DNA of 64,000 nucleotides from NCBI GenBank assembly GCA_021018995.1, contig CM037587.1, positions 90,331,251 to 90,395,250 of the forward strand. Reading direction: 5' to 3'. Positions 47,342 to 55,778 of the stretch are shown here, piece by piece; the first letter of the stretch is position 1, and each line of letters opens with the position of its first letter. The notes below the pieces were generated by a model. The model searched no databases, was not told the origin of the DNA, and was given only the letters and a program-made list of their open reading frames with translations. The DNA comes from Chloranthus sessilifolius. Its lineage: Eukaryota > Streptophyta > Magnoliopsida > Chloranthales > Chloranthaceae. A program made the position numbers and the translations under genes.

Positions 47342-47355
47342 ATTTTCACGTAGTG
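47342..47355 (-). repeat. Right terminal inverted repeat of the CACTA element
   Basis: ATTTTCACGTAGTG, the inverted partner of 40163-40176. Confidence 0.8.
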
Positions 47356-47450
47356 TCTCTTACGCTATGGCAGCGCACAACTTTCTACTTTCTCTCTCTC
47401 TCTCTCACTCTGACACTATATAAGCAAACAACTTGTCATTATCTCTCTCA

Positions 47451-47795
47451 CTGGAGCTCTTACTAGATAGAAGCGTAGAAGAGACAACTTTTTTTTTTTC
47501 TGGAGCTCATACTGGATAGAAGTGCAGAAGAGACAACTTTCTCTTTTTTCTGGAGTGCTGACTAGATAGAAGGGCAAAAGAAACAACTTTCTCTTTTTTT
47601 TCTGAAGCGCTGACTGGATAGAAGCACAAAAGAAATAATTTTCTCTTTTTTTCTGGAGTGCTGACTGGATAGAAGGGCAAAAGCGATAACTTTTTTTTTC
47701 TTTTCTGGAGCGTTGATTGGATAGAAGCTCAAAAGAAACAACTTTCTCTTTTTTCTAGAGCTCCTACTCCATAGAAGCGCAAAAGAGTGACATTT
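47451..47795. repeat. Seven-copy minisatellite of about 50 bp
   Basis: Units start at 47451, 47500, 47550, 47602, 47653, 47705 and 47755 (spacing 49-52). Consensus features are CTGGAGCGCTGACTGGATAG, then AAGCGCAAAAGAAACAACTT, then a T-rich spacer. It lies 95 bp outside the CACTA right end. Confidence 0.95.
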
Positions 47796-47984
47796 GAAGT
47801 AAGTTTGGACGTTTCTGTGTATTATTTTCAGCTTTCAGGTTATTGAATTAAAAATATTCAAATATATATGTTATAGAATTGGTGGATCTCTTCACTTATT
47901 TATAGGGTCGAGATCATAAAATTGGGAGGGCTTTGAAAATATATAAATTATAATCGACGTAGAAGCACACACTTCATATGTGAA

Positions 47985-48110
47985 GTGATAGGAAGTGACG
48001 GCGCTTGGACATAAAAGTGACAATGCTTCTCAATCGTAGCGCCATCGCTTCCATATTGCAGCGCTGGCGCTTTTTATGGTCGCGCCATCGCTTCATTGTG
48101 AATCGTTTTC
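47985..48110. repeat. GAAGCG/CGCTTC word cluster upstream of the FRS-like gene
   Basis: Words such as GACGGCGCTT, GCGCCATCGCTTC and GCGCTGGCGCTT, the same type as found downstream at 50525-51000. Confidence 0.75.
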
Positions 48111-48147
48111 ATGGACTCCATAGCTGATTTGATTTTCTTCTAATGCA

Positions 48148-50367
48148 GGGTCTATAAGGGACTCAATTGGAGGATTCAATATAGGTGTTGTTGATTTAAA
48201 TCTCACCCTTGAAATGGTTTCTTTAGAAGGACTTTTACTTGGTTGTGATAGTGATATAGAAATGCTGGATAGTTGTGCAGGGTCCGAGAATGCCAACGAG
48301 GAATGGAAGCCATGTATCGGCTTAAAATTCAAAGACGATGCATATAACTTCTATAATTTATATGTAGGAAAGTTGGTTTCAGCGTTAGGAAAAGTAATAC
48401 TTATCAATTCGTAAAGGGGAAGATTATAAAGAGAAAATATGTATGTTTGTTCGAAGGGTTCAAGCAGCCTGACAAGCACAAAATACATGTCGATATAAAG
48501 TGTTCAAGAGATAACAGATGCGGATGTGAGTTAAGGTTGAAGATTAGCATCGACGATTAAAAGTTATGGGAGGTAATGAAATTTAGAGAGCAGCATAATC
48601 ATTAGTTGTATACACCTATGAAGGTGAAGGAACTACGATCACATAATAAGATGACTTGGGCAAGTAAATCGTTGATAGAAGTATTTGATGGCATAATTCC
48701 TCCTTCCAAGATTTCTACTATTTTGTCGAGTTTTGATGGAGAGGCTGGAGTGACAGTAAACCCTCAACAAACTTAGGATTAACTAAACAAGGTGAGAAAT
48801 GAGAGTAACATCCATCCGATGTGTATGAACATGATCAAATCCTTCATTGATAGGCAAAATAAAAGAGATGGTTTCTTCTTTGAAGCCAAACTATACGAAG
48901 AATATCGTATGCGTAGTAGATTTTGGGTTGATCACAGGTCACGGATGGCGTATCAATGTTTCGGTGATGTGGTCATATTTGACACCACTTACAAAACAAA
49001 CAAGTTGTTGTTACCTTTTGCCCCATTCACGAGGGTCAACCATCATTAGCAGACAATGCCTTTTGGATGTGCATTGCTCGCGGATGAGACAGAGGAGATA
49101 TTCATTTAGTTATTTAATATGTGGCTGAAGTACATGGGTCATAAAAAACCTAATGCAATCATCACTGATCAATGCAATGAGATGAGCAAGGCCATCTCTA
49201 AAGTTCTTCCGGGGACCACGCATCGCCACTACATGTGGCACATAGGGAGGAATGAATTGAATCATCGCTATCAACTGAAGGTGAAGTTTGAGGATTTTGG
49301 GAGAAAGTACAATCAGTGTAAGTTCAGTCAAGTTATTGATGATTTCGAAAGGAGATGGGCAGAACTTGTCGAGGAGTTTCAATTGCAAGACAACGCTTGG
49401 TTGAAACAAATATACGCTCTTAGAAGGAAATGAATTTCATGCTACTTGAGCGATACCTTTTGGGATGACAGGACCACTATGCAATGCGGAGAAAGTATAA
49501 ATTCTTTCTTCGATACCAATGTCAATGCTCAGACGAGTTTAACAAAATTTGTCAAGCAATACGATCTTATTGTCCAATCTCGTCGAGATAAAGAAAATAG
49601 GGAGGATATTGTATCAATGTCTACAACACCGAAACTTTTGTTCAAAAATTTAATCGAGAAGCATGCCATTGTTGTGTATACGAGAACCATGTTCAATAAA
49701 TTCTACTCTGAATTTCGAAAGTTTGCCTCTTTTAAGGCCCAAAAGGTGGTCGAAGAGGAAGCTGGGCCGGTTATTATATACCAAGTGCGTAGAAGTTTTG
49801 GGGATGGTACGGAGGATAGTGATCAAACATTCAAAGTTTGTTTCGAATGTGGAGATGCCACGGCCACTTGTGAGTGCAAGCACGTCAAGACAGAGGGTTT
49901 ATTGTGTTCTCACATCTTCTATGTTTACTTCATGGAAGAGGTAAACCAAATTTTATCTACGTACATTCTATCTCGATAGACGATAGATGCTAGATACAGT
50001 ACTATATCTTTGGGGGGTCAGTGAGAATGAGCATTCCAATTCTGTATCTACCATGAAAATATGGAAGGTGAGAGAAGCCGGACTGAAGTTAATTCAGTTG
50101 GGGATAGAATCGAATCGCTTGGTGGATTACACGTTGGAAGGGATGGCCAAACAATTAGAAGGCGTAGAGGCCATTAGAATAAAAGAGGACAATAAAATAT
50201 GCACTAGCCTCGCGTCCTCTCCAGGCGGCTCCTCCCAGGCAAGCGAAGGAATTTTATTGCAAGAGCATGCCAACATTACAGTGTGTGATCCAATGTGCCG
50301 TATCACCAAAGGTAGGCCAAGCAACAATGATAGAATGAAGTCTGGAATTGGGGTTGATTTTGAATAA
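48148..50367 (+). pseudogene. FAR1/FHY3-family (FAR1-RELATED SEQUENCE) pseudogene
   Basis: Related to the MULE-derived FAR1/FRS transcription factors. After a CAG acceptor at 48147 the first frame reads EEWKPCIGLKFKDDAYNFYN, the start of the FAR1 DNA-binding zinc domain. A frameshift follows, then FKQPDKHKIHVDIKCSRDNR and further zinc-domain sequence. The transposase-like core has FWVDHRSRMAYQCFGDVVIF, FDTTYKTNK, PFAPFTRVNHH, IITDQCNEMSKAI and HRHYMWHIGRNE. The SWIM zinc finger CECKHVKTEGLLCSHI (CXCXnCXH) lies near 49870-49915. The C-terminal frame (49987-50367) ends with CRITKGRPSNNDRMKSGIG. At least six stops and several frameshifts break it. It may be a host-gene relic or the transposase of a related MULE. 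Confidence 0.88.
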
Positions 50368-51125
50368 TCAAATAAGAAGAGACACTATTGTAAGGGTATG
50401 ATGAGTTGGGCCATAAAATTACAACTTCCTCGCTGAAGAGGGTCAGGATGATGCCTACTACCGCTGGATAGAGCCAAACAGAATAGGGGATGATGGAAAG
50501 TGCGATATCATAGATTCACAGTGAATCAATTTTATGAAAAGCACAATCGCTTCGAGTAGGGGGCGTAGGCGCCTCTCAATCGAAGTGTGGTCGCTTCACT
50601 CCTGAAGTGCTGTCGCGTCGCATCGTATTTTATGCGTCGGTGCTTCATATTCGATGCGTTGACGCTTGTTTACATAGCCGATGTGCCTATCTGACTAGAA
50701 CTGTACTTAGAATAAAGTGGATAGCCTATGATAATCTTTTAATGTGTTAAATTTATTATTATTTATGCGTTCATTCCATCATTAAGGATTTATTTTAACT
50801 TTGCATGACCATCATTCTGAAGCGACGACGCTTCTGGAAGGAAGCGACGACACTCTCTTTATGAAGACCTGTATGCTAGGCACTGACGCTACCCTTAGGA
50901 AGTGACGTCGCTTTCCTTTTGACTGACAATGCTTTCTCACGAAGCGAATTCACTACATGTATTAAGTGAGTGCGCTTCAACCTAACACCATTGAATATGT
51001 AATTTTTTCATGAACGCACTCTTGTGGAATGACCTTTTTATTACTTAAAACTTTTTATCAAGTAAAAATAATTTACTGATCATGCTAAAAGATTTAATTC
51101 ATAAATCAAAATCATTTCTTTATAT
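50368..51125. repeat. GAAGCG/CGCTTC word cluster downstream of the FRS-like gene
   Basis: At least a dozen words at 50525-51000, including the near-perfect palindrome GAAGCGACGACGCTTC at 50819-50834. Spacing is irregular and there is no tandem unit. No gene is supported here. Confidence 0.8.
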
Positions 51126-51200
51126 CAAAATACTTTCTATACATTGTCTTTCTTTACACCGTCTTTCTTTACACTGTCTTCCTACACACTGTCTTTCTTT
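51126..51200. repeat. Short tandem repeat of about 17 bp
   Basis: Four to five copies of TTTCTTTACACTGTC-type units. Confidence 0.85.
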
Positions 51201-51409
51201 ATTCTAAATGGGTTAGATGAAATTGAGCATGATTTTGATACATTAGATGATCTAACAGACCTTGATTCAACCCTTGATGAGGTCATCACAAGGATCCATA
51301 GGAGCAAGGATTACACTGTCGATAAAATACCATAAAAGATACGCTGAGACAGTGTAGATGAGGAGGTTGAGGCGGAAGAAGAAGGGAATGAAGGGAGGAG
51401 GAGCGAGGA

Positions 51410-51775
51410 ATGGGATATAGTGATGACAATGGTTGGTTGGAGATGGATGCCACATTTTATGGAAATGTTGGAGGTGATGGCGGGGGATGGGTCATGGGTA
51501 GACGAGGTGGTGGAGCACACAGTGAGGAAGGTGGTGGAGGAGGAGGTGGATGTGGAGGAGATAGCTGTGGAGGTAGAGGTGGAAATGGTGGCAAAAATAG
51601 AGGTAAAGGTGTAGGCAGATGTGGGAAGTTTATTATGCAAGCAGTAGTCAATGAGGAAGTTGAGTTGGAGATGGTGGCGGTAGTTGTGGCTAGGGTGGCG
51701 AAAGAGGAAGAAGTGGAGGCAGAAGAAGAAGAACCAACTGCGGAGTCAGGAGAAGAAGCACCAGCTTCGGAGTAG
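51410..51775 (+). CDS. Gly-rich then acidic ORF, doubtful
   Basis: A 121-codon frame from an ATG. Residues 20-75 are Gly-rich (GGDGGGW, GGGGGGGCGG) and residues 85-121 are Glu-rich. The purine-rich DNA keeps several frames open, so this could be a by-product. A second frame further on (about 51860-52010) reads VVGDDNQFVVIGDVDNQTIV, which looks like real protein sequence of unknown family. Neither is recognised. Confidence 0.3.
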   Translation: MGYSDDNGWLEMDATFYGNVGGDGGGWVMGRRGGGAHSEEGGGGGGGCGGDSCGGRGGNGGKNRGKGVGRCGKFIMQAVVNEEVELEMVAVVVARVAKEEEVEAEEEEPTAESGEEAPASE

Positions 51776-52229
51776 GGAGAAGAAGGGGCTATGGGTCTCC
51801 CACCACCGGCAGCATAACGGGAAGGTCGTCACCGTCTAGAATGATGATAACTTCTTCATGGAGAGGGGGAACCATTGTTGTCGGGGACGACAATCAATTC
51901 GTTGTCATTGGAGATGTCGATAATCAAACCATCGTAGGAACTGATAAAATGCTGGCACACAATACGGTGGCTCCTCCTCAAAACATTATGACGCATTTCT
52001 GTCTGGGCTGAGAAAGATGAAATGGTAATCCAAGGAGATACAGTAGATGAAAAAATTTAGGTGCTATGATGCCCTTTAAATAGTAATTTGTCATGTAATT
52101 TCATTAAATAAACTGTTGTAGTCATTATAGTGCACTGCCGCCACAGAGGGATTTCATAAATCTTTATGCTTCTTATTTATTGCATCGATCGTGTGTATTC
52201 TATAAACTTCATTAAATAGATTGTTGTAG

Positions 52230-52770
52230 TCATTACGATAAGAAGCGCACCGATGTTTGATGTTACCAAAGGTGCTTATTGTTAGAAGCGACATCGCCTC
52301 TAAATCAAAGCGTCATCGCTTTTACATAGAAGCATCATCGCTCTTAAATAGAAGCGTCATTGGTTCTAAATAGGAGCGTCATCGCTTTAATTACTTGCTA
52401 TGACTATTCTCGACGGTAAGCGGCGTTTCATTTTTTTTGAATTTCGAGGATTTAAAATTGTGGAGTGTGTTATCTTTTCACCCAATCTTTTCCAACATTA
52501 TTTATTGTTGTGGCTCTTTGTGAACCAATAAAAATGCCTTTTAGCCTCAGTCCCTTTCATCTTCACTGCATATCCTTTCTTTTGCCTTCTGCCACTGACT
52601 GTTTGAAGCGGCAGTTCCTTAGCTAGCCTTAATACTCAACTCGCTACAATAAGACACGTTAGCACTTCTAACTCGAGGCGTCATCGCTTCAAACACGGTT
52701 CGTCATCTCTTCAAACACGATTCGTCATAGCTTCCAAGGGAAATCCTAGGAAAAGCGTCACCGTTTCTTA
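52230..52770. repeat. GAAGCGTCATCGCTTC word cluster
   Basis: Between 52240 and 52400 and again at 52600-52760, AAGCGTCATCGCTT and variants recur every 15-40 bases. Similar clusters sit at 55965-56215, 57070-57190 and 57690-57800. Confidence 0.85.
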
Positions 52771-53086
52771 AGCGTACAAGTGTAAGTTGACACTTACACA
52801 TTTCTGTGTGAAACAACGACCGACCTTACTTCATTTACTAGCATCGTCAGAATATTAATACGTAGCACCTTTTTTGTGTGATATGACACATAGCACCTTT
52901 ACGTGCGAAGTAATGACCGGCCTTACTTCATTTATTACCATCGTCAGAGTATTAACACAAAGTACCTTTCGATGCGAAGCGGCTGTTCGTATCCCAATAA
53001 AAATTCCTTTTATCCTTCCATCTGTTTAATCTTTTTAGCACATCCTTTCTTGTGCCTTCCATCCCCAAACCTATACCCCCTTCATC

Positions 53087-53308
53087 ATGGCGGAATAACC
53101 CAACTATAAGATTAGCAAAGCCTTCAGATTAGTCGATTGTATCTTTGAAATGGAGAAGGCAAAGGTTATGGAGCAACAACTTGTGCTTCTAGCACAGAAG
53201 AAGGCGCGGTTTAAGAGGGTGATGCACGAGATTGAAGCGGATGTGGCTGTGATTGAAAATATTTCTGCCAAGTTTGAGGGGCATGTCACAAGGTCACTCC
53301 TTCAATAG
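53087..53308 (+). pseudogene. Small coiled-coil-like ORF remnant, unit 1
   Basis: From an ATG at 53087, a stop follows after MAE. The frame then reads KISKAFRLVDCIFEMEKAKV, MEQQLVLLAQKKARFKRVMH and EIEADVAVIENISAKFEGH, with a heptad-like pattern of hydrophobic and charged residues. The start of the short-internal LTR element cuts it at 53284. Unit 2 has the equivalent start at 57585 (MSEKTKSEIIQAFRFLNRII), without that stop. The family is unknown; conservation of the frame between the units is the main support. Confidence 0.45.
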
Positions 53309-54357
53309 TGTCAGCCCGTGCGGCACCTAATGCCTGATGCACTAAGTCAGCCTATCTCTGATACCAACTGTCGCGGGGATGTCCTTAGACGCTCCATCAA
53401 CCTGCACGGTGCCTCGCTACCTCATACAACAAAGCCAACCAATCTCTTCATCAGCTCTGATACCACCCGCCTAGAGGACGGGAACTCTCCCTCGTGATTA
53501 CCTATATTTCATGGCCTACCATCCGATGTATCGTGCCCCTTACGACACGCTCGATTACACCACTGTTCCATACTTGGCCTGCTCCAGCTTCACCTTGTGC
53601 ACTGCACTAGTACCTCGCTTCGCAACAATATTGGCATGCAGCTCCCCATGCCATCATGTCTTGCTCGCATATCGAACCAATCCCACAGTCGTGTGCCTAC
53701 CTCATGCTGTCGTGCTCAATAGAGTCCCATACAGCCCTCATGCTGTTGTGCTCTACTGAGTCCCACACATCGTTCGTGAAGTTGCCCAGCCATATACACC
53801 GCGACGTATAGTCCAGGGCCATATTTTAACCTCACCTTGAGTGTCACAGGACATCGCTACGTCGACGTCCTAGGCCCACCCTTTTAAGCCTAGGAAACAC
53901 TTGCGCCCCCTTAGGCAACGCAAGGCCTCGTGTGTAGAGAAATAACTCCCGAGCTCCCTTCCCCCATATAAGGGCAAAATAGTAATTTAGTCAAAATGAT
54001 AGGAGAACCTCAAACCCCTTGGTTTGATATACTTTACTATTCACATCGCAATACCCCATATCGCTAGCCCAGCTGGCCATGTCGCATCCGTATCGTGGCC
54101 GTGTCACTCCCGAATCTTACCCTGCGACTGTGTCGTATCCTCGCAGTGCGACCATGTCGTGAGGCCCTCCTGGACCCTTGTCGCGTGCCCTCCTGGCACC
54201 ACATGTCATGTCGTTCCAACACTAAGATGCCGTGTGCCTTCTTAGCACCACATCACGTGCCCCAGGCACCAAGTCGCCACTGCCTCCACACAGAGTACAA
54301 GTGGCTCGAGTGGCGCTACGGATGGCCCGGGTAGCCACGTTGTATACCTCCGTCACA
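53284..54357 (-). repeat. 3' LTR of the short-interior element
   Basis: Partner of 54706-55778 with many substitutions. It contains two internal sites resembling the initiator-Met primer site, at about 53355-53366 and 53453-53464. The plus-strand frames at 53511-53759 and 54024-54334 are not conserved in reading frame between the LTRs. Confidence 0.85.
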
Positions 54358-54705
54358 TCCTCCTCCACTCAAAATCATCAACGTCCTCGTTGACACGAAG
54401 ACACTTCTTAACCTTGAATGTGCCCTCACTCGACGTTGTAGTCCCTGAACTCCCAGTCTTCACTACACGCCATCGACGCCTTGTCGCTTCATGACAAAGC
54501 AAATATTTGCTCACCAAATTCAGCTTTCGCAACACCACAGTACCTAGACCTTGTCTTCACCCCTATGTTCTCAAGATTTCCTTTGGTTCTCGCTAGTTCT
54601 TAGGTCTCCACCTCTTATCTAGCTCGGGGATGTCGCGTGCCCTCTTGGCACTAATTAGCTCATTAGTATCATCTCTTCTAGATCAAACTTAGCTCTGATA
54701 CCAAA

Positions 54706-55778
54706 TGTCATGAGGTCACTCCTCTAGCAGTGTTAGCCCGTGTGACACCTAACGCTCGATGTGCTAAGTCAGCCTATCTTTGATACCAACTATCGCGAGG
54801 ACGTCCTTCGACGTGCCATCAACCCGCGTGGTGCCTTGTTATCTCATGCAACGAAGCCAACCAATCTCTTCATCAGCTCTGATACCACTCGCCTAAAGGA
54901 CGAGAACTCCCCTTTATGGTTACCTCTGTTTCATGGCCTAGAATACAATGTATCGTGCCCCTTATGACACGCTCAATTACACCACTGTTCCATACTTTGC
55001 CTGCTCAAGCTTCACTCTGTGCACTGCACTTGTACCTCGCTTCGCAACAGTATTAGCATACAGGTCCCCATGCTATCATGTCTTGCTCGCATACCAAACC
55101 AAGTCCCACAGTCATGTGCCTACCTCATGCTGTCGTGCTCAACAGAGTCCCACGCAGCCCTCATGTTGTCGTGCTTTACTGAGTTCCACGTAGCGCTCTG
55201 AAGTTTCCCAACCATATGCACTGTGATGCATAGTCCGAGTCCATACTTCAACCTCACCTTGTGTGCTACACATCATCGCTGCATCGACGTCTTAGGTCCA
55301 CTCTTTCAGGCCTAGGAGACAGTTGCCCCCCTCTAGCAATGCAAGGCCCCTTGTGTAGGGAAATAGCTCCCGAGCTCTCTTCCCCCATATAAGGGTAAAA
55401 CAGTAATTCAGCTAGAATGACAGGAGAACCTCAATACCCTTGGTTTGACATACTTTACTATTCACATCGTAACGCCCCACATCGCTAGCCCAGCTGGCCA
55501 TGTTGCATCAGTATTGCAGCCGTGTCACTCCCAAATCTTATCCTGCGACTGTATCGTGTCCTCGGAGCGTGACCATGTTGCAAGGCCCTTTTGGCCCCAT
55601 GTCACGTGCCCTCCTGGCACCACATGTTGTGCCATCTTGGTACCAAGATGTTGCATGCCCTCTTAGTACTACATCGCGTGCCCCAGGCTCCAAGTCACCA
55701 CTGCCTCCACATGGAGTACAAGCGGCTCGAGTGGCGCTACGGATGGCCCGGGTAGCCACAATGAGTACCTCCGTCACA
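54706..55778 (-). repeat. 5' LTR of the short-interior element
   Basis: Same length to within one base as the partner LTR. The two internal primer-site-like sequences recur at equivalent places (about 54779 and 54876). Confidence 0.85.

Larger units (their letters stand above)
40163..47355. mobile_element. CACTA-type element carrying host gene fragments (Pack-CACTA)
   Basis: The left end begins CACTATGTAAAAAT at 40163. The right end, reverse-complemented from 47355, begins CACTACGTGAAAAT, so the first 14 bases differ at two positions. Both ends carry AACAAC, ACCATTG/ACCATGG and ACCACGGTT/ATCCACGGTT subterminal words. Flanking trinucleotides are ACT and TCT, an imperfect 3-bp target duplication. 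The 7,193-bp interior holds no recognisable CACTA transposase. It holds fragments of three unrelated host genes, SET-like (41846-42240), CCT1 (43319-43623) and HSP70-14/15 (45200-45486), all on the minus strand. The structure fits a non-autonomous, gene-capturing CACTA element. Confidence 0.8.
53284..55778 (-). mobile_element. LTR element with very short interior
   Basis: Two LTRs of 1,074 bp (53284-54357) and 1,073 bp (54706-55778), both TGTCA...TCACA on the plus strand, enclose only 348 bp. In minus orientation an initiator-tRNA-Met primer site, TGGTATCAGAGC (54692-54703), lies two bases from the right LTR, and a purine tract GAGTGGAGGAGGA (54358-54370) abuts the left LTR. No coding sequence is present. 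The flanks GGGCA and AGCGG do not match, so no target duplication is preserved. It is a non-autonomous element, TRIM-like in its interior but with long LTRs. Confidence 0.85.

Noticed and set aside
49110-49883. Minus-strand ORFs of 77-99 codons
   Set aside because: Antisense shadows of the FRS-like coding remnant.
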